NCBI RefSeq assembly: GCF_034424155.1 | Contig: NZ_CP139992.1 | Coordinates: 1,256,012 to 1,320,011 of the forward strand | Length of the DNA: 64,000 nt | From: Hafnia alvei | GTDB lineage: Bacteria > Pseudomonadota > Gammaproteobacteria > Enterobacterales > Enterobacteriaceae | Direction: 5' to 3' | Part shown: positions 1 to 7,768 of the stretch, piece after piece | Position numbering within the stretch: the first letter of the stretch is position 1 | Layout: the number at the start of each line of letters is the position of its first letter | Translations under genes and position numbers: made by a program | The notes under the pieces: generated by a model | Told to the model about the DNA's origin: nothing | What the model saw: the letters and a program-made list of their open reading frames with translations, nothing else | Database searches by the model: none

Positions 1-669
1 GGCGTTTCACTGGATCGCACGCGGATCATTATTACCGAAAAAGAGAGCTCATCGAGCGCCAACCTGTCCAACACGAGCCCAGATATTCCTTTTTTGGCTC
101 AGTCATGGGTAGAGGACTCGGAAGGTCACAAGATCACCTCGCCGTTAATGGTCTTGCCGCCGCTACAGCGAATCAACGGTGGACAGAAAGGGATTGCCCG
201 CGTGACCAAAACCGGTGCGATAAACACGCTGCCGCAGGATCGCGAAAGCCTATTTTATCTCAACGTGCGTGAAATCCCGCCTAAGCCGAATAAGCCCAAC
301 ATGCTGCAACTCGCTATGCAGTCACGTATCAAGCTTTTCTATCGTCCGGCGGCAATTATCCCCACCAGCAAAAATGAGATCTGGCAAAACCAAGTGGTGT
401 TCCAGAAAAACGGCAGCACGATGACGGCGCAAAACCCAACGCCGTATTACGTCACGATTATTGGTTTAACGAATAGCGCGGGCAGCAAAATTACTCGCTT
501 CCCAGGAATTATGGTCGCTCCGAAATCGAGCCTTGATTTTGCGGTTACTGATGGGGCGGTGAGCGCGTTCTCCATGATGTATGTCAATGACTATGGCGGC
601 CACCCAGAACTGAAGTTCAGCTGTTCAGGCAGCACCTGTAAAGCGTTGCCTAGCGCGCAGCAGGAATAA
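1..669 (+). CDS. Periplasmic fimbrial chaperone (PapD/FimC family), 5' end outside window
   Basis: The frame is open from base 1, so the gene starts before the window; 222 residues are visible. Near the beginning, LDRTRIII carries the conserved arginine of PapD-type chaperones, followed by PFLAQSWVED. FYLNVREIPPKP matches the family signature around the end of the first immunoglobulin-like domain. A second Ig-like domain follows and ends with CSGSTCKALP, a pair of cysteines seen in several chaperones. Family knowledge: such proteins bind fimbrial subunits in the periplasm by donor-strand complementation and deliver them to the usher. It is followed after 16 bases by a subunit gene, so it is part of a chaperone-usher operon whose usher is presumably upstream. 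Confidence 0.93.
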   Translation, partial: GVSLDRTRIIITEKESSSSANLSNTSPDIPFLAQSWVEDSEGHKITSPLMVLPPLQRINGGQKGIARVTKTGAINTLPQDRESLFYLNVREIPPKPNKPNMLQLAMQSRIKLFYRPAAIIPTSKNEIWQNQVVFQKNGSTMTAQNPTPYYVTIIGLTNSAGSKITRFPGIMVAPKSSLDFAVTDGAVSAFSMMYVNDYGGHPELKFSCSGSTCKALPSAQQE

Positions 670-685
670 CCATAAGGACCCGACA

Positions 686-1309
686 ATGCAAAATCGATTC
701 GCGTTATGCGCATTTCTGGCACTGGGCGTTGTGTTTCAGGCTCAGTCTACGGTGCCGCAGTTGCCACAACATCAAGATCGGGATCATGCCGGTGAAGATG
801 GCGGCATTGTTCGGTTCCATGGTTCTGTGTATGCCTCTCCGTGCGTAATGGCGGGGGAGAGCCGGATGCAAGATATCGATATGGGCGAAATGACGGCGCG
901 TAGTTTTCATCGTGCTGGCGATCACAGCCAGCCGGTGCTGATCAAAATCTATCTACGCGATTGCCTAAAAGGGGCATCAATGGCGCGCGGTAGCTTGGCT
1001 TCGAAGACGACGGGAAGCGATTGGCGAGCCTATACCACCGGCGAGCAAGCGGTGCAGATGACATTTATCGGTGAATCCGATGTAGCCGACCCTGCGCTAT
1101 TACACACTACCGGTATGGTGCAAGGAGCAGGTATTCGTTTGATGGATATGTCAGGCAATAAGCTGGCAATTAATCAGACCCAGACGCCTTCCTTAGTGAA
1201 ATACGGCGATAGCGTATTGACCTTTATGGCCGCATTGGAATCGACGGGAAACTCGGTCACCGCCGGTGAATTCCAAGGATTGCTGCGTGTGAAAATGGAG
1301 TATTTGTAA
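686..1309 (+). CDS. Fimbrial minor subunit
   Basis: 207 residues. An N-terminal hydrophobic signal (FALCAFLALGVVFQAQS) precedes a pilin domain with the usual cysteine pair (SPCVMAGES and IYLRDC), an IDMGEMTAR-like strand and a C-terminal beta strand ending in LRVKMEYL, typical of subunits that take part in donor-strand exchange. GGACCCGAC lies upstream of the ATG. The stop codon overlaps the ATG of the next gene by one base (TAATG), indicating translational coupling. Its position between chaperone and adhesin suggests a tip-adaptor or minor pilin rather than the main shaft subunit; this is inferred from order only. Confidence 0.85.
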   Translation: MQNRFALCAFLALGVVFQAQSTVPQLPQHQDRDHAGEDGGIVRFHGSVYASPCVMAGESRMQDIDMGEMTARSFHRAGDHSQPVLIKIYLRDCLKGASMARGSLASKTTGSDWRAYTTGEQAVQMTFIGESDVADPALLHTTGMVQGAGIRLMDMSGNKLAINQTQTPSLVKYGDSVLTFMAALESTGNSVTAGEFQGLLRVKMEYL

Positions 1310-2364
1310 TGAAACTGTCTGGCCTATTCTCACGCCAAACGTGCGTTATGTGTGCACTCGCTCTATCGCTACTTCCCGCTGGCGTGCAGGCCTATATCGA
1401 TGGCGAAATTATCCCGGTCGGTGGTCCGCATCAATACAATATTGATGTGGGAAATCAGGATATTACCTCTAACGTAGCGGGCTCTCTGATTAGCTCTGAG
1501 TTTGCATTAGGTGGGCTTTATGCCGGGACAGCCTACTGCAATACGCCGATGACGAATCAGCCAGTATTTTTCACCTCGCGTGCGACGCTGGCTGAATCAG
1601 GCAATAACCCCGGCTATCTGCGTTTGAACGACTATATGGATGTCAAAATTGAAATCTACATCCGTGGTAACCGTCTCGAATACCTGCCGGTTCCGTTCAA
1701 CAATGAAAGCAACCGCGCGTATCAGAACACCTGTGCGCCGCCATCGGTGCAGTACACCGATTTTGAGTCTGGGTCGAAGGGGCGTGTCACTTTTATGATC
1801 ACGAAACCCATTATCAATGGTGTCAATCTGGTCGGGACGCAAATTGCTGAGCTATATGGCCGCATTGGTTCAACGGCCTCCGGTATTGGCTCTGTGCCGA
1901 TGTCGGTGATTTATATCAACTCGGGTGTTCTTACCGTACCCGATAAATGCGTGGTGAATCAGGGAACGCCTATCGTGGTGGATTTCGGCACCATACCTGG
2001 TACGGGCAGCAAGCTCAATGGCAATAACTACAGCCATAACGTGCCAATTCACGTGAAGTGTGAAGGCGGAAGTTTTACCACGGGCAGCCTGAATATCAAA
2101 CTGGCTATTCAGCAGGCCAGCCCAGCCAGTTTTAACAGTGATTATCTGGGAACCACCGGCTCCGGCGATCGTTCAAATTTGGGCATCAAGCTGACAGATC
2201 AAAGCGGTTCGACCATCACGCCGAATAGATTTTATAACGTCCCTGGTTTTAACAATAACGAGGGGGATTGGAATCTCATCGCAGCGCCGATTGCAAACGC
2301 CGGAACCAACATTGAGGAAGGTGATTTTCAGGCTTCTGCAACCGTTGTTGCAGAGTTCCAGTAA
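1309..2364 (+). CDS. Two-domain fimbrial tip adhesin-like protein
   Basis: 351 residues, much longer than a single pilin and close to the size of two-domain adhesins such as FimH or MrkD. A signal peptide ends near AGVQAYIDGE. Residues about 25-200 form a beta-rich lectin-like region with cysteines at AYCNTP and NTCAPP; then a linker (GVLTVPDKCVVNQG) leads into a pilin domain with the CVVNQG...HVKCEGG cysteine pair and a C-terminal strand ASATVVAEFQ. By family knowledge the first domain binds the receptor and the second joins the fimbrial tip. The receptor cannot be told from sequence. Start overlaps the preceding stop. Confidence 0.8.
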   Translation: MKLSGLFSRQTCVMCALALSLLPAGVQAYIDGEIIPVGGPHQYNIDVGNQDITSNVAGSLISSEFALGGLYAGTAYCNTPMTNQPVFFTSRATLAESGNNPGYLRLNDYMDVKIEIYIRGNRLEYLPVPFNNESNRAYQNTCAPPSVQYTDFESGSKGRVTFMITKPIINGVNLVGTQIAELYGRIGSTASGIGSVPMSVIYINSGVLTVPDKCVVNQGTPIVVDFGTIPGTGSKLNGNNYSHNVPIHVKCEGGSFTTGSLNIKLAIQQASPASFNSDYLGTTGSGDRSNLGIKLTDQSGSTITPNRFYNVPGFNNNEGDWNLIAAPIANAGTNIEEGDFQASATVVAEFQ

Positions 2365-2373
2365 GGAGAGGGT

Positions 2374-2916
2374 ATGCGTCTGATGGAACTGGCTGTGCTA
2401 GCGACGCTGATGTTCAGTAACGCGGTTGAAGCGGCGGGAGAGTTGGTGGGTGGTGCAATGACGTTTAAAGGCGTGGTTGTCGCTCTGCCTTGCAGCATTG
2501 CTCCGGGATCGGAAAAAGTGCCGGTAGACTTTGGTGAGATTTCAACCAAGTCGCTTTATGCGACGGGGAAAACCACACCCATTGCGTTTTCGATTGTGTT
2601 GGAAGACTGCAACCCCAGCGTATTTGACTCGGTAACGGTCACCTTTGATGGCGACCGGAACTCGAACATGACCGATCGTTTGGCCATTAAGTCCGTGGCG
2701 CCAAGCGGCGCGAGCGGCGTAGGTATTGGCTTAGAAGAAAGCGATGGTTCACCGATTCGACTCAATATGCCAACCAACGCAACGGCTATTACCGATACCG
2801 TGATGCAGTTGAACTTCCAAGCCTTCGTGGAGGGAGAGCCGCAGGCGTTAGCGAACGGAACGTTAACGACCGGTGCTTTCACTGCAACAGCTAACTACAC
2901 GTTAAATTATCAGTGA
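2374..2916 (+). CDS. Fimbrial subunit (FimF/FimG-like pilin)
   Basis: 180 residues with a signal peptide ending near SNAVEAAGE, a pilin domain with cysteines in VVALPCSIAPG and IVLEDCNPS, the family motif VDFGEIST, and a C-terminal strand TATANYTLNYQ. An AAGGAGAG Shine-Dalgarno sequence lies just before the ATG, nine bases after the adhesin stop. It is the last structural gene of the fimbrial operon in this window. It could be the main subunit or a minor one: in many operons the major pilin is first, so a minor role is more likely here. Confidence 0.85.
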   Translation: MRLMELAVLATLMFSNAVEAAGELVGGAMTFKGVVVALPCSIAPGSEKVPVDFGEISTKSLYATGKTTPIAFSIVLEDCNPSVFDSVTVTFDGDRNSNMTDRLAIKSVAPSGASGVGIGLEESDGSPIRLNMPTNATAITDTVMQLNFQAFVEGEPQALANGTLTTGAFTATANYTLNYQ

Positions 2917-2938
2917 TTTGCTGAGAAGGTATTTATAA

Positions 2939-3613
2939 ATGAATTATCAGTGCTTTTTCTTTGATAAAAATATCTTTTTCTCTCAAGGCTTGAAGTCCGT
3001 TATTCAGGATGCTTGTGATGACTCAATGCGAGTCCAATTTACCAGCTCTAATAATATACATCAGCTTGTTGAGGTGCTTAAACAGCAAAGGAATGAACGA
3101 GAACAGCGCTGGGTGATTTGTGATTTTGAAAGTTTTCCTCAGGGGCGGTTTAATGTACTCAATATGATCAAGATGTACTACCGTCATCATCGACAGAAAC
3201 TCGTTATCTTATTGAGTGAAAATAATATCCCGCTTTTTTTTGCGCTGCACTCGCTATTACCTGGTGCACATTGGCTATTAAAAAGTGAATCTAAACAGAA
3301 TGTGAATCTATTTTTTAATGAGCTGAAGTGTAGCGAAATAGGACAAACAGTTTTTAGTCCCTCATTGGTGAGTTACACCCGAATGAAATGGTTAACCGCC
3401 GACGCGGGGTGTTATATCTCAAGCGATGAGTGGTGGCTCATGGAAGAGATATTTAAGGGTAAATCACTTTCGCAGATAGCGAACGAAGTCAATATTAACG
3501 TTCGAAGGTTGAGTTATTACAAACGGCGTTTAATGAAGCGGCTTAATGTCACCAGCAATGTCGCTTTGTTCAATGTTTTTAAATGTATTGTGGCAACGCC
3601 TCGTAACGACTGA
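2939..3613 (+). CDS. LuxR-type transcriptional regulator at the end of the fimbrial operon
   Basis: 224 residues. Residues about 160-215 form a GerE/LuxR helix-turn-helix (GKSLSQIANEVNINVRRLSYYKRRLMKRL). The N-terminal 130 residues look like a degenerate receiver or unrelated alpha/beta domain; no clear phosphoacceptor aspartate pattern is obvious. AGAAGG precedes the ATG and the gene sits 22 bases after the last pilin gene. Family knowledge: LuxR-type proteins are often encoded in fimbrial operons and control them, sometimes with cyclic-di-GMP (MrkI/MrkH-like). The gene is visibly more AT-rich than the pilin genes. It might also act on the peptide cluster just downstream; that is only a positional suggestion. 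Confidence 0.82.
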   Translation: MNYQCFFFDKNIFFSQGLKSVIQDACDDSMRVQFTSSNNIHQLVEVLKQQRNEREQRWVICDFESFPQGRFNVLNMIKMYYRHHRQKLVILLSENNIPLFFALHSLLPGAHWLLKSESKQNVNLFFNELKCSEIGQTVFSPSLVSYTRMKWLTADAGCYISSDEWWLMEEIFKGKSLSQIANEVNINVRRLSYYKRRLMKRLNVTSNVALFNVFKCIVATPRND

Positions 3614-3663
3614 GTTATCAACGATTTTTAAAGATTACTGGTGCCATGTTCATCGGTAGGTAC

Positions 3664-3685
3664 ATGCAATTCATTGCATATTTTT
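3664..3685 (+). terminator. Weak hairpin plus T-run after the LuxR-type gene
   Basis: A 6-bp inverted repeat (ATGCAA-TTCA-TTGCAT) is followed by ATTTTT, about 50 bases after the LuxR-type stop and 25 bases before the peptide gene. It could end the fimbrial transcript or, since the palindrome lies in the probable promoter region of the peptide gene, act as an operator. The stem is short and AT-rich, so either reading is weak. Confidence 0.3.
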
Positions 3686-3709
3686 AATAAACTAAGGTAA
3701 GGATTATAT

Positions 3710-3904
3710 ATGAAACACATTAATGCAGCGGAAGCCTCACAGATTGTTGGTGGCAACTGCAAAACGTGTAGCAGCTCTTATGAAACCGTGGTAATTGGCG
3801 GCGTAGCATCATGTAAGTTAGTGACAGTTTGCACTGACAAACATGGTTCAACGACCACCATGAAAGATGCCGATATGAACCTGTGCCGCGTGCCAAATCG
3901 TTAA
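3710..3904 (+). CDS. Small double-glycine leader, cysteine-rich peptide precursor (microcin-like)
   Basis: 64 residues, preceded by a strong TAAGGTAAGGA ribosome-binding region. The N-terminus MKHINAAEASQIVGG has the features of a double-glycine leader cut by C39 peptidases: a short charged start, E at -8, hydrophobic I at -4 and V at -3, then GG. The predicted 49-residue product begins NCKTCSSSYETVV and contains five cysteines (positions 2, 5, 20, 26 and 44 of the product). A second GG (VVIGGVASC) lies inside the product. It resembles, from memory, small enterobacterial peptides listed as DUF4762; I cannot check this. The adjacent disulfide-type oxidoreductase and C39 exporter support a secreted, disulfide-containing peptide. 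Its activity is unknown; bacteriocin is the leading guess. Confidence 0.75.
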   Translation: MKHINAAEASQIVGGNCKTCSSSYETVVIGGVASCKLVTVCTDKHGSTTTMKDADMNLCRVPNR

Positions 3905-3934
3905 TCTCTCTAGTTTGCTAAATAAATAGTCACC

Positions 3935-3963
3935 AATACATGGAGAGTTGCTCTCCATGTATT
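3935..3963 (+). promoter_or_regulatory. Perfect 13-bp hairpin between the peptide gene and the downstream operon
   Basis: AATACATGGAGAG, loop TTG, CTCTCCATGTATT: 13 perfect base pairs with a three-base loop, 31 bases after the peptide stop. It is followed by TATTCG, not by a good T-run, so it is not a classical terminator. Such hairpins after a small abundant precursor gene can stabilise its mRNA or cause partial termination, giving more peptide than export machinery. It also contains the alternative starts (TTG 3948, ATG 3957) of the next frame, which argues for the later ATG at 3996. Confidence 0.7.
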
Positions 3964-3995
3964 TATTCGACGATCAATTTTGGGGCATTAAAGTT

Positions 3996-4664
3996 ATGCA
4001 GTTTAAACGCACAACGGTTATTAGTTATTCATTGCTGCTTGTCATTGTCTCATCGTTGATGACCGTGTTGTTTTACCATGTGTTTGTGTTCAAGTCGTTT
4101 TCAAGTGAAAGCGATAATCAAACCTCGCCGCAGAAAGAGTTAACTATTGCGCAGGCAGAGAAAAGCCCAATAAGAGAAAATAACAGTATTATCGAAGTGA
4201 TGTCCTATGGCTGCCATTACTGCGCCGCGAATGAGGATAATGTGAGGGAGTTTGTTAAAAAATTGCCCACAGGCGTAGTATTTGAATCAATACATATCAA
4301 TACAGAAAAGAGTGGTTTATCTGCCTTTGCCCCTATCTTTGCCACGCTACAAGAAATGGGCGTAGAACCTACCGTGCGTGATAGTGCGTATAACGCCATT
4401 ATTGCTCGAGGTATTAATCTGACGGATGCGGCAGAGTTAAATAAATGGCTGCTTAAAAATAGCATTGATGTTGCAGAATATAAAAAAGCGCGAGCCAGTG
4501 AAGCCGTTAAAAATCGATTAGATGAAATGTCAGCTATTACAGATTTTTATGATATTACGGCAACGCCGATTTTTATTATTAATAAGCGTTTTGTGGTCGC
4601 ACAAGATAGTTCTTTCCCTGAATTCTCAAAACGTATGCTGAATTTGCTCGGAAAGGATAAGTAA
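3996..4664 (+). CDS. Membrane-anchored DsbA/thioredoxin-like disulfide oxidoreductase
   Basis: 222 residues from the ATG at 3996. The frame is open further upstream, but the earlier starts lie inside a perfect hairpin. An N-terminal membrane anchor (SYSLLLVIVSSLMTVLFY) is followed by a periplasmic thioredoxin-fold domain: EVMSYGCHYCAAN holds the CHYC active site (about residues 73-76), and ITATPIFIIN holds the cis-proline loop (TP) typical of DsbA-like proteins. The helical insert between them fits DsbA rather than plain thioredoxin. Lying directly after a five-cysteine secreted peptide, it probably forms or proofreads its disulfides; that partner is inferred. The stop overlaps the next ATG by one base. 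Confidence 0.82.
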   Translation: MQFKRTTVISYSLLLVIVSSLMTVLFYHVFVFKSFSSESDNQTSPQKELTIAQAEKSPIRENNSIIEVMSYGCHYCAANEDNVREFVKKLPTGVVFESIHINTEKSGLSAFAPIFATLQEMGVEPTVRDSAYNAIIARGINLTDAAELNKWLLKNSIDVAEYKKARASEAVKNRLDEMSAITDFYDITATPIFIINKRFVVAQDSSFPEFSKRMLNLLGKDK

Positions 4665-5620
4665 TGGCGATTACCCGGTTTCTGCTGGTGTGGATCGTTT
4701 TCAGCACCAAAAATATTGGCGGATATTTTCATCAAGTGATTCATCGCTTATTTTCCGCGCTGAAAACATTTTTATGCTGGGTGCTACGTTTTTGTAACGT
4801 GCGTCTTGTGCTGGCTATCGCTCGCGGGCTCTGTTTTTTGGGCGTGCTTGGGCGAGAGTTTCGCCATCAGAATCCGGTTGCGACTCAGAATTTTCACTGC
4901 TTAACAGGGCAAAAAGGGCGCATCGATGCGTCATGGATTGCGGTACGGCGCAAAATTCTTGAGGCCAGCGCAACGTGGGCACAAAACCCAAAAGTGCTAC
5001 AGCAGCTTGCCGCCTGTACTCAACAGCTCGATGAGGCCGTAGCGCCACTTCGCCTGCGGAAAAATGCGGTCATATTGGCGCCGCTGCACAGTATTTCTGA
5101 TGTGCTCGCTGCGATGGTAGCCGCTGGCGTAACACCGGGGCGTGCCAGCGTTATCGTGTCTTCCAGCGCTGAACAGTACAACGCCCGCGCGCGTGCCTTA
5201 GGGGGCGTGAATCTTTCCTACTGCTCTATTCATCAAGATAGCAAACAGCTGGCTTCCAGCCTGACTTCGTTGCTAAGCGACGTCGCGATGGGACATCAAA
5301 ACCTCATCATTTTTCCCGATATTACGCCGGACTATACCGTGCAAACCGAAGAAGCCGCATCGGGGAAACTACGCTGTCGGTTATTTGGGCGCGTCGCGGG
5401 GCTGCATAGCGGTATTGTGCGTTTGGCGCGGGCCGTTTCTGCTCAGGTGGTTTTCTACCATCTCTATGAGCAAGACGGGCTGCGTATCCATATTCATGAG
5501 CCGGTAAAAGCGCGCGATGTGGCGGAGAAACTGCCAGAAATTATCGAGCAGGCGCTGCAAGAATATCCACATGATTGGCTGCTTTGGCATAGCCACTCTC
5601 TGTATTTTATCAATCAATAA
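4664..5620 (+). CDS. LpxL/HtrB-like acyltransferase
   Basis: 318 residues, close to the 300-320 of LpxL-type lauroyl/myristoyl transferases. An N-terminal hydrophobic segment (FLCWVLRFCNVRLVLAIA) precedes the catalytic-like APLHSISDVLAAM, then NLIIFPDITPDYT, RLFGRVAGLHSGIVRLA and VVFYHLY, which follow the LpxL order (His block, D-rich block, FFG-like substrate block). The catalytic motif reads HSISD (H-X3-D) where the family has H-X4-D/E, so it is a variant or the true acid lies elsewhere. Family members move acyl chains from ACP to lipid A or other acceptors at the inner membrane. Here a dedicated ACP and ketosynthase are encoded downstream, so an acyl-ACP donor and a peptide or lipid acceptor are plausible inferences. 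Confidence 0.75.
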   Translation: MAITRFLLVWIVFSTKNIGGYFHQVIHRLFSALKTFLCWVLRFCNVRLVLAIARGLCFLGVLGREFRHQNPVATQNFHCLTGQKGRIDASWIAVRRKILEASATWAQNPKVLQQLAACTQQLDEAVAPLRLRKNAVILAPLHSISDVLAAMVAAGVTPGRASVIVSSSAEQYNARARALGGVNLSYCSIHQDSKQLASSLTSLLSDVAMGHQNLIIFPDITPDYTVQTEEAASGKLRCRLFGRVAGLHSGIVRLARAVSAQVVFYHLYEQDGLRIHIHEPVKARDVAEKLPEIIEQALQEYPHDWLLWHSHSLYFINQ

Positions 5621-5623
5621 CTA

Positions 5624-7768
5624 ATGATGATGAAACCAATAATACCCGATCTGATTTTTCAGGAAGAGACCAACGAATGTGGGCTGGCGTGCATTGCCAT
5701 GCTGGCGCAAACGCAGGGACGAAAAACCGATCTGGACACGCTGAGAGCGCGTTTCCCCGCGTCGGACCATGGAACTTCACTGAACGATTTATCCACCATT
5801 CTGGCGAGTCTTGGCATTGCTTCGGCTCCCGTGCTTTTTGAGCACCATGAGCTCAGTGAATTGCCTCTACCTGCTATTTTGCACTATGGCGCGAGCCACT
5901 ATGTCGTGTTGGCCTATCGCAAAGGCCAGCAGGTGTGTGTGATGAATCCCGCGATTGGCCAACAATGGCTACCCTTTGCCTCGCTGAAAACTGAAATCAG
6001 CGGCTATGCGCTCATTCTCGATCCACAAACGCGGGTTAACGCTGAGCAGAGCGCCGAAACAGGCACGACGAAAAGCACGTTGCCTCATGCGATGAGTTTG
6101 AAAGAAACGGCTGCGGTGCCCGGTATGTATGGGCTGATGTTGATAACGTTTTTGGTTTCTCTCACGTTATTTCTCATGCCTTCGATGGTCAGTAACGCCA
6201 TCAATCAGGCGTTTGCTGAGGTGGGTAACAGCCGCTTCCCTTACGGTTGGTTTATTGCCGCGTTTATTGCCTCAACGCTGCTGGCGCTGGGTGTGCGCGT
6301 GATCAGCGAGCGCTTTATCAAACGTTTTGTCCTGCTCAACAGCAGCGTGGGTTTTTCGCGACTGCTCGCCAATCCGCTGCGGTTTTTTGAAAAACGCGCA
6401 CCGGGCGACATCTTTAGCCGATTTATCGCTTGGCAAGGCGGGCTGTTGCAGAAAATCGAGCTGGATAACGGTTTGCGAAGTGACTGGGTTATCTGCCTTA
6501 TCGCGTTGGGCATTATGTTTTGGATTGCTCCCGTGCTGGCGCTGATTTCAGGCGTTGGGGTGATAGCCATGGGGATGATCAGTATCTGGGCGGTTCTGCG
6601 CGATCGTTGGTATACCCAGCAGCTGCAGCTCAAAAGCGCAGTGCTCAATGACTTTTTCATGGAAACGTTGCAAGGCGTTTTAACCATCAAAACGGCCGGA
6701 CTTGAGAGCCAGCGCAAGGCACAGTTTGCATGGTTCAGCCGCGATTTGTTTGGCTGCTTGCAGCGGCAGAAGGTCTATCAGCAGGTCAAAGAGGGGCTGT
6801 ATCAACTGGTGGGCAGCCTTGAGATGGTGGTTTTCATGCTGGTGGTTCTGCCCATGGTGAATAACAAGCAGATCTCTCTGGGCGATTTTTTTGCCTATAG
6901 CTTCCTACGCCAGATTTTTAGCTCTTATGTGACGCGCATTTTCTTTTCGATTATTCAAAAATCACAGTTGCATGTGATTGATACCCGCGCCCACAGCCTG
7001 TTTTTGGCCGATGAAGATCAACATGCGATACCGCAAAGCACCGAGCTAAGTACCGTTGCGCCGCATGTGCGCTTCGAGCGGGTACGTTTCTATTACGATC
7101 CAGCGAAAACGATTTTCGCGGGTATTTCTCTCGATCTGCCTGCGGGATCGCAAATCGCGATTGTCGGCGAGTCAGGGGCAGGGAAGAGTACTTTATTGCG
7201 GCTGATTGCTGGGCTGTTCTCACCTCAAGAGGGCGGCGTGCTGGTTGATGGAAACCCGGTGCTGGCTCAGCAATTGGCATCGTTAGTGTGTCTGCAAAGC
7301 CAAGAAGACATTCTGTTTAATGCATCCGTTTTGGAAAATATCACCCTGTTCGATCCTCATTATCGCGACAGCGATCGCGGGCGTATTGAGGAGTTACTCA
7401 CCTCTCTGGCGCTGTATCCGGTGATCCATCAGCTGCCCGGCGGTATCAATGCGCTAATCCGTGAAAGCCATGCCGCGCTTTCGCTTGGCCAGCGTCAGCG
7501 CTTGCTGCTGGCGCGTTCGCTGTATAGCTCGCGTCCCATTTTGCTGTTGGATGAACCCACGGCCAATTTGGATAACGAAACGGCACGTACCGTGATGGCA
7601 GCGGTTCAACAACATTGCCGTAAAACCGGCAAAACCTTGATTGTGGTCACTCACAGCCAGCACATTCTGCCGCAGTTTTCGCAGGTTTATCATCTACTTG
7701 ACGGCGAGCTTAGGCCTGTCACTCCGGCTGAGGCCAAACCGATGGTTAACGTGGAGCTTTTGGCATGA
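5624..7768 (+). CDS. Peptidase-containing ABC transporter (C39 peptidase, double-glycine exporter)
   Basis: 714 residues in the usual order. Residues 1-140: C39 peptidase with catalytic Cys19 (QEETNECGLACIAML) and His92 (GASHYVVL). Residues about 165-450: six-helix transmembrane domain. Residues about 480-700: ATPase with Walker A GESGAGKST, signature SLGQRQR (first part divergent, LSLGQ not LSGGQ) and Walker B ILLLDEPT. The third triad residue, normally Asp 16 residues after the His, is Asn108 (VMNPAIGQ). Family knowledge: such proteins (CvaB, LagD) cut leaders after GG and export the product across the inner membrane. It lies three bases after the acyltransferase and overlaps the adaptor gene by four bases; the peptide at 3710 is the obvious substrate. 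Confidence 0.93.
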   Translation: MMMKPIIPDLIFQEETNECGLACIAMLAQTQGRKTDLDTLRARFPASDHGTSLNDLSTILASLGIASAPVLFEHHELSELPLPAILHYGASHYVVLAYRKGQQVCVMNPAIGQQWLPFASLKTEISGYALILDPQTRVNAEQSAETGTTKSTLPHAMSLKETAAVPGMYGLMLITFLVSLTLFLMPSMVSNAINQAFAEVGNSRFPYGWFIAAFIASTLLALGVRVISERFIKRFVLLNSSVGFSRLLANPLRFFEKRAPGDIFSRFIAWQGGLLQKIELDNGLRSDWVICLIALGIMFWIAPVLALISGVGVIAMGMISIWAVLRDRWYTQQLQLKSAVLNDFFMETLQGVLTIKTAGLESQRKAQFAWFSRDLFGCLQRQKVYQQVKEGLYQLVGSLEMVVFMLVVLPMVNNKQISLGDFFAYSFLRQIFSSYVTRIFFSIIQKSQLHVIDTRAHSLFLADEDQHAIPQSTELSTVAPHVRFERVRFYYDPAKTIFAGISLDLPAGSQIAIVGESGAGKSTLLRLIAGLFSPQEGGVLVDGNPVLAQQLASLVCLQSQEDILFNASVLENITLFDPHYRDSDRGRIEELLTSLALYPVIHQLPGGINALIRESHAALSLGQRQRLLLARSLYSSRPILLLDEPTANLDNETARTVMAAVQQHCRKTGKTLIVVTHSQHILPQFSQVYHLLDGELRPVTPAEAKPMVNVELLA

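Noticed and set aside
3948-3995. TTG (3948) or ATG (3957) as start of the oxidoreductase
   Set aside because: Both lie inside a perfect hairpin with no ribosome-binding site, and the added residues do not look like part of the membrane anchor. ATG 3996 gives a normal protein.
6241-6717. Long open frame opposite the C39 exporter
   Set aside because: A shadow of the exporter coding frame, with no start signal or protein motif.
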